Positions 37,228-46,375 of a DNA stretch of 64,000 nt are shown here, piece by piece. Location of the stretch: positions 62,001 through 126,000 of the forward strand of contig JBDTRR010000005.1 of NCBI GenBank assembly GCA_039931615.1, written 5' to 3'. The notes under the pieces are model-generated. The model was not told the DNA's origin. It did not search any database and was given only the letters and a program-made list of their open reading frames with translations. The DNA comes from JAHFUI01 sp039931615. GTDB lineage: Bacteria; Acidobacteriota; Vicinamibacteria; Vicinamibacterales; CAVVIG01. How positions within the stretch are numbered: position 1 is the stretch's first letter; every line of letters begins with the position of its first letter. The position numbers and the translations under genes are program-made.

Positions 37228-38619
37228 ATGGCTAAAGGTCTGATCCAGGCGGCGAACGTCCGGTCGACGACACTGATCGTGTCGGAGTCCGCACTCATTC
37301 TCGGGGCGGTGGCGATCAGTGTCTACCTGGCCGGCGACGGGCAGGCCTGGCCGACGCAGGTGGCCGACATGCTCCCCAAGGCGCTCGTCATCACCTCGGT
37401 GTGCCAGCTCTGCCTCTACTACGGCGATCTCTACGATGATCCGCAGTTGAGCCGGAATCGCACCGAGCTGCTCATCCGCACGCTGCGGGCGCTCGGGATG
37501 ACCCTGCTGCTCCTGGCCGTGCTCTACACCCTGGTGCCGGCGCTGGTGGTCGCGCGCGGCGTGCTCGCGCCGGCGGCGACCATGGCTGCCGCGGCGGTGG
37601 TGTCCTGGCGTCTGATCTTTGCCTGGGCGGCCCGGCAGGTCGGCCCGCGCGAGCGTCTGCTGCTGGTCGGAAGCAGTCCGGCCGGCCTGGCGCTCGCCCG
37701 CGAGCTGCACGAGCGCGAAGATGCCGGGGTCCAGGTCATCGGGTTCGTCGATCCCGCCGGGGCCGGCAATCAGCCGGCGGGACCGCTGCCGTTTCTCGGC
37801 ACCATCGACGACATTCCCGCCCTGGTCCGGGCGCGATCGGTCGATCGCGTCGTGCTCAGCCTGCTCGACGCCCGCGGCAAGCTGCCGATGGACAAACTGC
37901 TCGAGATGAAGCTCGACGGCGTGCGGTTCGATCACTTCGCGTCGGTCTACGAGGAGTTCACCGGGAAGATCGCGGTCGAGAATCTTCGTCCGAGCTGGCT
38001 GATCTTTTCGTCGGGGTTTCGCAAGACCCGGTGGCTGCTCCCTGCCAAACGGGCGCTCGATATGGCGGGCGGCGGGGTCGGACTGCTGATGGCCGCCCCG
38101 ATCATGCTGGTGCTCGCTGCCGCCGTCAAACTCTCGTCGCCTGGTCCCGCGTTCTACTGCCAGCAGCGGGTCGGCCGTGATGGCCGGCTGTTCAGCGTCC
38201 GCAAGCTGCGTTCGATGCGTGCGGACGCGGAGCGCGACAGCGGACCGGTCTGGGCCAAGGCCGGCGGTGACGCGCGGGTGACGCCACTGGGCAAGTTCAT
38301 GCGCCGGACCCGTCTCGACGAGCTGCCGCAGTTCTGGAACATTCTCGCCGGCCATATGAGTCTGGTCGGTCCGCGGCCGGAGCGGCCCGAGTTCGTCCGG
38401 CAACTGACCCAGCAGATTCCCTTCTACGGCCAGCGCCAGGTGATCAAGCCCGGTCTGACCGGCTGGGCCCAGGTGCGCTACACCTACGGGGCGTCGGTCG
38501 AGGACGCCATCGAGAAGCTCCAGTACGACCTGTTCTATATCAAGCACATGTCGCTCGGCTTCGACATCTTCATCATGTTCGAAACGATCAAGACCGTGCT
38601 GCTTCGCCGCGGACAATGA
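37228..38619 (+). CDS. Initiating undecaprenyl-phosphate sugar transferase (EpsB-type)
   Basis: A 463-residue polyprenyl-phosphate hexose-1-phosphate transferase. Four N-terminal TM segments and a Rossmann-like CoA-binding-type domain (RERLLLVGSSPAGLALAREL) come first. A fifth TM (GGGVGLLMAAPIMLVLAAAV) leads to the catalytic domain with SSPGPAFYCQQRVGRDG, FSVRKLRSM, RRTRLDELPQFWNIL and SLVGPRPERPEF. It adds the first sugar phosphate to the lipid carrier. Sequence and position agree with the XrtA-associated branch (TIGR03013). The stop overlaps the deacetylase start (ATGA). Confidence 0.93.
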   Translation: MAKGLIQAANVRSTTLIVSESALILGAVAISVYLAGDGQAWPTQVADMLPKALVITSVCQLCLYYGDLYDDPQLSRNRTELLIRTLRALGMTLLLLAVLYTLVPALVVARGVLAPAATMAAAAVVSWRLIFAWAARQVGPRERLLLVGSSPAGLALARELHEREDAGVQVIGFVDPAGAGNQPAGPLPFLGTIDDIPALVRARSVDRVVLSLLDARGKLPMDKLLEMKLDGVRFDHFASVYEEFTGKIAVENLRPSWLIFSSGFRKTRWLLPAKRALDMAGGGVGLLMAAPIMLVLAAAVKLSSPGPAFYCQQRVGRDGRLFSVRKLRSMRADAERDSGPVWAKAGGDARVTPLGKFMRRTRLDELPQFWNILAGHMSLVGPRPERPEFVRQLTQQIPFYGQRQVIKPGLTGWAQVRYTYGASVEDAIEKLQYDLFYIKHMSLGFDIFIMFETIKTVLLRRGQ

Positions 38620-39545
38620 CCACACCTTCCCCAGAACCGACGGTTCAGCCGCCGATCGTCAACGCGATGACCATCGACGTCGAAGACTACTTCCACGTCA
38701 GCGTGTTCGACGGCCTGGTGCCCCGCCATGCCTGGGAGGGGATGGAGAGCCGCGTCTGCGCCAACACGGATCGCCTCCTCGCCATCTTCAGCGACGCCGA
38801 CATCCGCGCGACGTTCTTCATCCTCGGCTGGGTCGCCGAACGGTTTCCGCAGCTGGTCCAGCGGATTGCCGCCGGCGGGCACGAGATCGCGTCGCACGGC
38901 TACGGGCATCGGCTGGTCTACGATCTGACACCGCGGGCCTTTCGCGACGACATCCGGCGCGCCAAGGGCGTGCTCGAAGCGGCGACGTCCTCGCCCGTCT
39001 ACGGGTATCGCGCCCCGAGCTTCTCGGTCACGCCGCGCTCGCTCTGGGCGCTCGATGTCCTGATCGAGGAGGGCTTCCGTTACGATGCCAGCATCTTCCC
39101 GATCCGCCACGATCGCTACGGCATTCCGATCTCGCCGCGGCATCCCTATCTGCTCGAGCGCAGTGCCCTGCTGGTCGAAGCGCCGGCGTCGACCGTGCAA
39201 TGGGGACCGTTCAACCTGCCGATTGGCGGCGGCGGCTACTTCCGCATCCTGCCGTACGGCTGGACGCGCTGGGGCATCAGGCGCCTGAACGACGTTGAAC
39301 GGACGCCTGCCATCTTCTATCTGCACCCATGGGAAATCGATCCGGGGCAGCCGCGTCTCAAGACCTCGGGGCTGGGGACGTTCCGCCACTATCGCAATCT
39401 CTGCCGCACCGAGGGCCGGCTGCGCAGGCTGATCAAGGACTTCAGTTTCTCGACCATGATGGCGCTGCTCGAAGAACGGCAGCTGACCACCGCCCTGTAT
39501 CCCGGCCTCTATCCCGGCGGCGTACCGCTGCCGTATTCGTGGTAA
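38616..39545 (+). CDS. XrtA-system polysaccharide deacetylase
   Basis: A 309-residue NodB-fold deacetylase with the hallmarks of the TIGR03006 group. These are NAMTIDVEDYFHVSVFDG at the N terminus (metal Asp), EIASHGYGHRLVYDLTP (HxxxxH zinc ligands), and YGYRAPSFSVTPRSLW. The C-terminal DUF3473 segment is GGGGYFRILPYGWTRWGIRR and FYLHPWEIDP. No signal peptide is seen, so it acts on lipid-linked repeat units in the cytoplasm, removing N-acetyl groups. It is translationally coupled to the sugar transferase. Confidence 0.93.
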   Translation: MTTPSPEPTVQPPIVNAMTIDVEDYFHVSVFDGLVPRHAWEGMESRVCANTDRLLAIFSDADIRATFFILGWVAERFPQLVQRIAAGGHEIASHGYGHRLVYDLTPRAFRDDIRRAKGVLEAATSSPVYGYRAPSFSVTPRSLWALDVLIEEGFRYDASIFPIRHDRYGIPISPRHPYLLERSALLVEAPASTVQWGPFNLPIGGGGYFRILPYGWTRWGIRRLNDVERTPAIFYLHPWEIDPGQPRLKTSGLGTFRHYRNLCRTEGRLRRLIKDFSFSTMMALLEERQLTTALYPGLYPGGVPLPYSW

Positions 39546-39585
39546 TCGACTCCTTGGCGCCACCGCCGTTCACCCAGCTGTTTTC

Positions 39586-40656
39586 ATGATGATGCCTGCC
39601 ATCGACCCGGTGGAAGCTCCGGCCCCGGCCGATCTCGAGATCACCACGAGTGCGTCCGAGAGCGAGTGGGATCAGTTCGTCGCCACGCATCCTGACGCGA
39701 CCGGCTACCACGTGTGGCGCTGGCGCCGGGTGTTCGAGCGGGCGTTCGGCCACGAAACGGTCTACCTGGCGGCGCGTCAGAACCATCGCGTGGTCGGGGT
39801 GCTGCCGCTGGTCCTGTTCAGCAGCCCGCTGTTCGGGCGGTTCGCGGTGTCGCTGCCGTTCGTCAACTACGGCGGCGTCTGCGCCTGGGACGCCGGGATC
39901 GGCCGGCGCCTCGTCGCCGAGGCGGCGCAGATTGCCGGCCAACGGCGCCTGTCGCACGTCGAACTGCGCCACACGGCACGGCAGCTGCCCGATCTGCCGG
40001 CGCGTCAACACAAGGTCAGCATGCTGCTGCCGCTCGAGCGCGATGCCGGCCGGGCCTGGGACGGCCTCGACCGCAAGGTGCGCAACCAGGTCCGCAAGGC
40101 TGAAAAAAGCGGGCTGACCGCCCGCAGCGGCGGGAGGGAACTGCTCGACCGTTTCTATCCGGTGTTCGCCCGCAACATGCGCGATCTCGGCACGCCGGTC
40201 TACGCGATCCGGTTCTTCGAAGAGGTCCTGGCAGCGTTTCCCGAGACGGCCCGCGTATTCCTCGTCGAGCAGGGCGACCTGACCGTCGCGGGGGCGATCA
40301 CCTTGACCCATCGAAACACCCTCGAAGTGCCCTGGGCGTCGTCGCTGCGCGAGCATCGCCATCAGAGCCCGAACAATCTGCTGTACTGGCGCATCATCGA
40401 GCAGGCGATCCGGTCCGGACGGACGACCCTCGACTTCGGACGGTCCACGCCCAACGAAGGAACGTATCAGTTCAAGCAGCAGTGGGGCGCGCGGCCGGTG
40501 CCGCTGGCCTGGGAATACGCGCTGCTCGGACGGGCGGCGTTGCCGAACCTGAGCCCGGCCAATCCCCGCTTCAGCCGCGCCATCGCGATCTGGAGCCGGC
40601 TCCCGCTTTCCCTGACCAACTGGATCGGCCCCCACATCGTCCGATCGATTCCATGA
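39586..40656 (+). CDS. FemAB-family XrtA-system protein
   Basis: A 356-residue GNAT-fold FemAB relative of the TIGR03019 group. Key sequences are GYHVWRWRRVFERAFGHETV, FVNYGGVCAWDAG, KVRNQVRKAEKSGL (typical FemAB charged helix), NNLLYWRIIEQAIRSG and FGRSTPNEGTYQFKQQWGAR. FemAB enzymes transfer an aminoacyl group from tRNA. In exosortase loci the acceptor is assumed to be a sugar or lipid carrier intermediate, unproven. The start of the next gene overlaps its stop by 4 bp. Confidence 0.9.
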   Translation: MMMPAIDPVEAPAPADLEITTSASESEWDQFVATHPDATGYHVWRWRRVFERAFGHETVYLAARQNHRVVGVLPLVLFSSPLFGRFAVSLPFVNYGGVCAWDAGIGRRLVAEAAQIAGQRRLSHVELRHTARQLPDLPARQHKVSMLLPLERDAGRAWDGLDRKVRNQVRKAEKSGLTARSGGRELLDRFYPVFARNMRDLGTPVYAIRFFEEVLAAFPETARVFLVEQGDLTVAGAITLTHRNTLEVPWASSLREHRHQSPNNLLYWRIIEQAIRSGRTTLDFGRSTPNEGTYQFKQQWGARPVPLAWEYALLGRAALPNLSPANPRFSRAIAIWSRLPLSLTNWIGPHIVRSIP

Positions 40657-43265
40657 TCGGGTGCTTCGCCCCACTGTCCGGCGCCTCACTTACGGTCTCG
40701 TCCGCCGATGGTCCCGGTCGAACCGGGCAGTGCGAACCGATCACGGTCGGCCTGCCGCTGCCGCGAGGCCTGATCCAGGATCCCGATCGAATCGGTCTGG
40801 TCGATGCGAGCGGGCGTGACGTCACGGTGCAGGCGCAGCCGACCGAGCGGTGGCCGGACGGCAGCATCAAGTGGGCGCTGATCGACTTTCACGCCACCGG
40901 ACCGCTGGAACCGGAGCGCGTCTATCGGCTGCACCTCGATCGGGACGGACCGCGTGATCCCGATGGACGCGCCGACCGGACCGGGGACGTACGCGTCACC
41001 CAGACCGGCGACCGGATCGTCGTCGATACCGGCGCGGCGCGCTACGAGATGCGCCCGGGCACCGGCTTCCCGTTCGCCGCGGTCACCTGTGGAACGGCGG
41101 CGGCGATCGAACCGTCGGCGTGCGCCCTCGTCGTCACCGATGCGACGGGACGGTCGTGGCCGGCCAGCATCACCGGAACTGCCGTCGAAGTTCGCGGGGC
41201 AGTGCGGTCGGTGGTACGGCTCGACGGCGTGGTCGGGCCGCCGGATCAACCGATGATGCGCGTCGTCGCCCGCGTCCACTTCTTCGCGGGATCGGCGGCG
41301 ACGCGGGTCGCGGTCACCCTGCACAATCCGCGGCGGGCGCATCACGCCGGCGGATTCTGGGACCTCGGCGATCGCGGGTCGGTCTACTTCCGCGACGCGT
41401 CGATCCGGATCGGGCTGCCGGCGCCGGCGGCCGCCGTCGAGTGGATGCCCGAGATCGGCGCGGCGATGGAGACACTGGGCGTTCCGTTCGAGATCTATCA
41501 GGACTCGAGCGGCGGCGAGCACTGGTCCCATCCGACGCACGTCAATCGCCAGAATACCGTGCCATGCACGTTTCGCGGCTACCGGCTGCAGGCCGGGTCC
41601 AGCCGCCGCGACGGCCGGCGGGCGACGCCGGCGGTCCGGGTGCCGCACGCCGCCGGGTCCACCGCACTGATGGTCGAGCACTTCTGGCAGAACTTCCCGA
41701 AAGCGATCGAGGTCGAGCGCGGCGCCGTCATCCTGCGTCTCTGGCCGCAGCAATCCGCCGACGTCCACGAACTGCAGGGCGGCGAGCGAAAGACCCACCG
41801 CTTCACACTCGCGTTCGGCGGCGATCCGATGGCGAGCGATGCGCTGTTCTGGGGCCGCGCGCCGGCGCTGGGGGCGGCGGCGCCGCGCTGGTATGCCGAT
41901 GCCGCCGCGGTGCCGTATCTGTCACCCGCGGCAGAAGATTCCGACCCGCGGTATCAGCGGCTGGTCGGCGCGGCCATCGAAGGACCAGACACGTTCGATC
42001 ACAAACGCGAGGTGATTGACGAATACGGCTGGCGGAATTTCGGCGACATCTACGCCGATCACGAGAACGCGTTCAGCCGCACCGCCGCGCCGATCATCTC
42101 GCACTACAACAATCAGTACGACGCGATCAACGGTGCGGCGGTCCAGTTCATGCGCAGCGCCGACCGCCGCTGGTGGCGTCTGATGAGCGAGCTCGCCGCG
42201 CACGTCACCGACATTGATCTCTACCACACCGATCTCGACAAGTCCGCCTTCAACCACGGGCTGTTCTGGCACACCTATCACTACGTGCCGGCGGCGATGA
42301 GCAGCCACCGATCGTACCCGCGGCTGCCGGGCGTCTCCGGCGGCGGGCCCGCTAACGAGCACAACTACGCCGCCGGGCTGCGATTGCATTGGCTCCTGAC
42401 CGGCGACCCGATGTCGCGAGACGCAGCCATCGGGCTGGCGAACTGGGTCATCGGGATGGACGACGGCCGCAAGAGCATGTTCCGGTGGCTGACGACGGCC
42501 GACACCGGGCTTGCCAGCGCGACCCAGGCGCCCGACTTCCACGGCCCCGGCCGCGGCGCCGGCCACTCCATCCTGGTGCTCCTCGACGGCCACCGGCTGA
42601 CTGGCGATCGGCGCTTTCTCGCGAAAGCGGAGCAGCTGATGCGGCGCTGCATCCATCCGGCCGACGACGTGGCGGCGCTCAACCTGCTCGACGCCGAGCG
42701 CCGATGGTCCTACACGGTCTTCCTGCAGGCGATCGGGAAGTATCTCGACTACAAGCGCGAGCTCGGGGAAATCGATCGGCTGTACGCTTACGGCCGGGCG
42801 GCCCTGCTCCGCTACGCGCGCTGGATGGCCGACCACGAGTATCCGTTTCTTCAGAAGCCGGAGATCCTCGAGTACCCGACCGAAACGTGGGCGGCGCAGG
42901 ACATGCGCAAGTGCGAAGTGTTCGCGCATGCCGCGCAGCACGCGGCCGCGCCCGATCGCCGGCGCTTCATCGAACGCGCGCAGTTCTTCTTCGACGACTC
43001 GGTGTCGACACTGCTCGACTCCGCCACACGCACCCTCGCCAGACCGGTGGTGTTGATGCTGTCCAACGGGTTCATGTTCGTCGGTCCGCATGCGATGCCG
43101 GAACGTGCGTCGGACAATGAGGAATCGACGGCCGGGTTCGGTGCACCCACCGCATTCGTCCCGCAGAAGGTCACGGCGAAGAAGCGGGCGGCGGCACTCG
43201 CCCTGACCGCAGCCGCTCTTCTTGTGATGGCATTGACCACGGTCGTCTGGATGGTCGTCCGATAG
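40653..43265 (+). CDS. Rhamnogalacturonan-lyase-like protein with C-terminal membrane anchor
   Basis: An 870-residue protein coupled to the FemAB gene (ATGA overlap). The N-terminal part reads PITVGLPLPRGLIQDPDRIG, then QPTERWPDGSIKWALIDFHA. This is the RIFT-barrel opening of the PcRGLX/YetA family of polysaccharide lyases and hydrolases. Middle beta-sandwich and alpha/alpha-toroid sequences follow (FNHGLFWHTYHYVPAA, GPANEHNYAAGLRLHWLLTG). The last 25 residues are a single transmembrane helix (ALALTAAALLVMALTTVVWM). No N-terminal signal peptide is visible, which is odd for a tail-anchored carbohydrate enzyme. It probably trims or edits the polymer. Catalytic residues cannot be fixed by eye. 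Confidence 0.75.
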   Translation: MIGCFAPLSGASLTVSSADGPGRTGQCEPITVGLPLPRGLIQDPDRIGLVDASGRDVTVQAQPTERWPDGSIKWALIDFHATGPLEPERVYRLHLDRDGPRDPDGRADRTGDVRVTQTGDRIVVDTGAARYEMRPGTGFPFAAVTCGTAAAIEPSACALVVTDATGRSWPASITGTAVEVRGAVRSVVRLDGVVGPPDQPMMRVVARVHFFAGSAATRVAVTLHNPRRAHHAGGFWDLGDRGSVYFRDASIRIGLPAPAAAVEWMPEIGAAMETLGVPFEIYQDSSGGEHWSHPTHVNRQNTVPCTFRGYRLQAGSSRRDGRRATPAVRVPHAAGSTALMVEHFWQNFPKAIEVERGAVILRLWPQQSADVHELQGGERKTHRFTLAFGGDPMASDALFWGRAPALGAAAPRWYADAAAVPYLSPAAEDSDPRYQRLVGAAIEGPDTFDHKREVIDEYGWRNFGDIYADHENAFSRTAAPIISHYNNQYDAINGAAVQFMRSADRRWWRLMSELAAHVTDIDLYHTDLDKSAFNHGLFWHTYHYVPAAMSSHRSYPRLPGVSGGGPANEHNYAAGLRLHWLLTGDPMSRDAAIGLANWVIGMDDGRKSMFRWLTTADTGLASATQAPDFHGPGRGAGHSILVLLDGHRLTGDRRFLAKAEQLMRRCIHPADDVAALNLLDAERRWSYTVFLQAIGKYLDYKRELGEIDRLYAYGRAALLRYARWMADHEYPFLQKPEILEYPTETWAAQDMRKCEVFAHAAQHAAAPDRRRFIERAQFFFDDSVSTLLDSATRTLARPVVLMLSNGFMFVGPHAMPERASDNEESTAGFGAPTAFVPQKVTAKKRAAALALTAAALLVMALTTVVWMVVR

Positions 43266-43285
43266 CCAGAAGGCGGCTCGCCCGC

Positions 43286-43528
43286 ATTTCCATAGTCAAC
43301 CGGCGCTGGGTCGAAGCGTTCAGCGACGGCGCCGGCCGCTTCACCGACGCATCGGGTCAGTGGGATCCGGGCTGGGCTGTCGCCATGACCGATCTCGACG
43401 CCGACCGCCGGGGCGACATCATCCTGAGCCGCGACGACGGCACGTTGGATCCAGGCCACCAACACCGGTCCCGGCACATTCACGTTCAGTCCGGGAAGCT
43501 GGGGCCGGGGCTGGACGGACGTCAGGTG
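43286..43528 (+). pseudogene. Remnant of FG-GAP/VCBS repeat protein (frameshifted)
   Basis: Not an intact gene. From 43304 one frame reads RWVEAFSDGAGRFTDASGQ, then WDPGWAVAMTDLDADRRGD and IILSRDDGT. After a shift of one base near 43444-43446 the other frame continues WIQATNTGPGTFTFSPGSW with GRGWTDVR and a stop at 43525-43527. Both pieces match the internal repeat of extracellular FG-GAP-like proteins (DLDADRRGDI is the calcium-binding loop). No start codon or signal peptide remains. It is likely the tail of a lost surface protein gene. Confidence 0.65.
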
Positions 43529-44736
43529 ATCGCGAGCCGGCGGCGGTAGATTCGTTCGTAGTCGCCGACCATCCGATCGATGGTAAAGGCCGACTCGAGG
43601 CGCTGCCGGCCGCCCCTGGCGACCGCCGCAAGCCGCGGCCGATCGCCGGCGAGTGCGATGATGGCGGCAGCCAGACGGACGGGATCCCGGCTCGGCACCA
43701 GCACGCCGACCGAATCGTCTGGCAGCACTTCAGGCGAGCCACCGACTGCCGTCGCCACGACGGCCACACCAGCGCCCATCGCCTCCAGGATTGTCAGCGA
43801 TACCCCTTCGCTGATCGAACTGCTGGCGTAGACGTCCGCTGCCGGCAACAGCGCCCGCACATCAGCTCGATACCCGGTCATGTGGACCAGACCAGCGAGG
43901 TCCGCGCGCGATGCACGTTCCATCAGGTCGCCGTACTCGGGACCATCGCCGACGATGAGGAGGCGCGCGTGCGGCACCTGCCGGTGGAGCAGCACGAACG
44001 CTTCGAGCAGCGTGCCCAGGTCCTTCACCGGATCGAGCCGGGCCACCGTCGCGACCACCAGCGCATCGTCCTCCAGACCGAGGGCGCGGCGCGCGTGCCA
44101 CCGTTCCTCCAGCGACGGCAGCGTGCCAATATCGATGCCGTTGTGAATGACCTCGACGCGATGGTCGGGAAAGCGCGAGTCGATCATGTAGCGGCGGAGT
44201 TCGTGCGAGACCGCGACGATCGAGCCGTCCCCGATGGACAGGATGCGGTTGGCGAGCTGTCGCTTCCACGTCGGCGGCGCATCGGACAGCCGGCCGTGCT
44301 CGGTATAGACCAGCTGCAGGCGGGGGGACCAATACGTCGCGATCCGTCCATACACGAACGGGGAGTATTGATGACAGTGCAGCAACCCGGCGCCACGGTC
44401 GAGCGCGAGGCGCGCGATGCGTCGACCGAGATCCGGACGAAACCCGGCGCCACGGTGCAGCGCCACGACCTCGATGCCGCGAGCCTTCAGGCCGGCCGCC
44501 CATTCGCCCTCATCGTCGAGGCAGCAGACGGTGGGTGCGAAGGCCGTCATCCGCTTGCACATCTCGATGACCAGGTGTTCAGTCCCGCCTGGTTGCAGAC
44601 TCAGGACGACGTGCAGGATGCCAGGCCGGGCCTGACCCGGCGGCCGCGCCAGCAGCAGCGGCCGGGCGTGATGGTCCGCACTGTCATCGGGCAGGTTGTC
44701 CGGTACCCGCGTCGCCGCGATCCGGTTGACGCTCAC
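43522..44736 (-). CDS. Family-4 glycosyltransferase
   Basis: A 404-residue GT-B enzyme. The GTG start (44736) overlaps the ligase stop (GTGA). An upstream extension of the frame lies inside the ligase gene. Family motifs are HVVLSLQPGGTEHLVIEMCK (N-terminal Gly loop), VEVIHNGIDIGTLPSLEERW, VVATVARLDPVKDLGTLLEA, and the nucleotide-sugar site ASSSISEGVSLTILEAMGAG. It adds a sugar to the growing repeat unit. Donor and linkage are unknown. It is the second gene of a minus-strand pair driven by the element at 46167-46181. Confidence 0.88.
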   Translation of the reverse strand: MSVNRIAATRVPDNLPDDSADHHARPLLLARPPGQARPGILHVVLSLQPGGTEHLVIEMCKRMTAFAPTVCCLDDEGEWAAGLKARGIEVVALHRGAGFRPDLGRRIARLALDRGAGLLHCHQYSPFVYGRIATYWSPRLQLVYTEHGRLSDAPPTWKRQLANRILSIGDGSIVAVSHELRRYMIDSRFPDHRVEVIHNGIDIGTLPSLEERWHARRALGLEDDALVVATVARLDPVKDLGTLLEAFVLLHRQVPHARLLIVGDGPEYGDLMERASRADLAGLVHMTGYRADVRALLPAADVYASSSISEGVSLTILEAMGAGVAVVATAVGGSPEVLPDDSVGVLVPSRDPVRLAAAIIALAGDRPRLAAVARGGRQRLESAFTIDRMVGDYERIYRRRLAIT

Positions 44737-46136
44737 CGCGGCCCCATTCTCGACGTCGTCGCGAACGACGGGATCGGCTGGAATGCGGCCGGCGCGTGAA
44801 CCTCGCGTCCGACGACGGCCGCGGCCGGCGCGGCGCACAGATCGGCGGACACGCGGTCGAGGGCGGCCACCAGCCCGAACGTCAGCCACGTCAGATCGTT
44901 GTAGGCCAGGCTGAGAAACGCGCCCCCGATCACGAAGCCGGTCATCGACGTCAACAACCCGTTCGCCAGCGTCATCAGAAATCGCTGCGCCTCCGGCGCG
45001 AGCCGGTCATTGCGCGATCGCGCCCGCACGCGCAGGCAGGCGAAATACGCGTAGATGAAGAGTCCGATCCAGACGAACGCGCCGAACCACCCGAGCTCGG
45101 CCAGCACCTGGACATGGCTGTTGTGCACGGCGCGACCGTGGCCGTAGCGCCCGAACGAGAAGTCGAACCGATCGTAGGCAGCCTCGTACTGTTTCAGGCC
45201 GATGCCGAGCGGATGATCCTCGACCATGGCCATGCCGACGCGCCAGAAATGAGGCCGGCTCTGCGCCGATTCGCGCGCGCCTTCGACGTCGTCGGTGTCG
45301 ACCTGTTCGTAGGTGCGAATCGTGTCGAGCCGGTCGACGTAGCGCTGCGGGATCGGCAGGACGAGCAGCGCTAGAGCGACGACCACGGCGAGCCCGCCCA
45401 GAGCGGTGAAGCGGCGTCGCTGCAGCAGGATGAAGGTCAGCACGCTGGCGGACAACGCCAGGAAGCCGCCGCGCGAATAGGTGCCGATGACCGTGAAGGC
45501 GCACAGCGGCAGCGCGGCGTAGACCGACAGTCGGATCCACGGCAGCCAGCGACCCGAGTAGACGAGGCCGACGTTCTGCGCCGTCACCAGGAGCAGCGGG
45601 ATAATCATCACCGCGGCGAGGGCGTAGCCATTGTTGTCGATGAAGGCTCCGGCCAGCCCGAGATTGAATCGCGTCGTGCCCTCGCTCAACAGGAAGGCCA
45701 GGCCCGCCTTCCCGGCGTGGAAGCCAAACGACAGCGCGATCACCGCCAGGATCCCGTACAGCCGTCTGGCGCTGGTCGACAGCGCCACCAACAGCGTGCA
45801 GCACAAGACCAGCCGGAACAGGAAGTCGATCCAGACCCAACCGAGGTCCGGCTGGACCGCCGTCAACTGCGTCACGACGCTCGAGCCGACCAGCAGGATC
45901 ATCCCGAGCGTGAGCGGATTGGTCACGTTGGGCAGGATGCCAGAGACCGCGGAGCGCACCAGCATCAGGACACCGAACAGCAGGGACAGACGGAGGCTGG
46001 TAATGTCGAAGGACAGCCATTCCTGGGGGCGAAACAGGGCCAGCCAGAGGTACATCATCAGTGCCCAGTAGCCGCTGGCGAACGACGCCAACAGCCCGGG
46101 GACGAGAATCGAGAGGACGAACAGAGTGCGGATCAT
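44733..46136 (-). CDS. O-antigen-ligase-like protein, exosortase-A-associated type
   Basis: A 467-residue polytopic membrane protein with about ten TM segments. The opening SGYWALMMYLWLALFRPQEW is characteristic of the exosortase-A-associated O-glycosylation ligase family (TIGR03097). A large periplasmic loop with HFWRVGMAMVEDHPLGIGLK and HNSHVQVLAELGWFGAFVWI matches the Wzy_C/WaaL core (H-x6-LAE-G). It either polymerises repeat units or joins glycan to protein or lipid. A sigma-54-type element lies 31 bp upstream of its start. Confidence 0.9.
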   Translation of the reverse strand: MIRTLFVLSILVPGLLASFASGYWALMMYLWLALFRPQEWLSFDITSLRLSLLFGVLMLVRSAVSGILPNVTNPLTLGMILLVGSSVVTQLTAVQPDLGWVWIDFLFRLVLCCTLLVALSTSARRLYGILAVIALSFGFHAGKAGLAFLLSEGTTRFNLGLAGAFIDNNGYALAAVMIIPLLLVTAQNVGLVYSGRWLPWIRLSVYAALPLCAFTVIGTYSRGGFLALSASVLTFILLQRRRFTALGGLAVVVALALLVLPIPQRYVDRLDTIRTYEQVDTDDVEGARESAQSRPHFWRVGMAMVEDHPLGIGLKQYEAAYDRFDFSFGRYGHGRAVHNSHVQVLAELGWFGAFVWIGLFIYAYFACLRVRARSRNDRLAPEAQRFLMTLANGLLTSMTGFVIGGAFLSLAYNDLTWLTFGLVAALDRVSADLCAAPAAAVVGREVHAPAAFQPIPSFATTSRMGPR

Positions 46137-46166
46137 GTATGCCTGGAGCGGACACTTGACGGAGAC

Positions 46167-46181
46167 GCAAGGAGACTGCCA
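46167..46181 (-). promoter_or_regulatory. Candidate sigma-54 promoter of the ligase pair
   Basis: Minus strand TGGCAGTCTCCTTGC, one of the best matches here, with exact spacing. Its -12 is 31 bp before the ligase start. A weak GAC-TATT-GTC core (46273-46282) lies about 90 bp further upstream and could be a degenerate activator site. Confidence 0.65.
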
Positions 46182-46375
46182 TCGCCGCGGGCATTTCCTG
46201 GAGCGAATCGGCGCGGAATCCGGGGGCGCCGCCGGAACCGCTGACTGGCCGGACGAATTCTTTCCGGGCGAAGACTATTGTCGCGTGCGGCGAGGCGAGG
46301 AGGCGTCACTCGTGTTGCGGTCGTCTTTCAGAGGCTGACGGCCGGCACGGCGGGTGATCGCCGTCCTGCCGCGGG

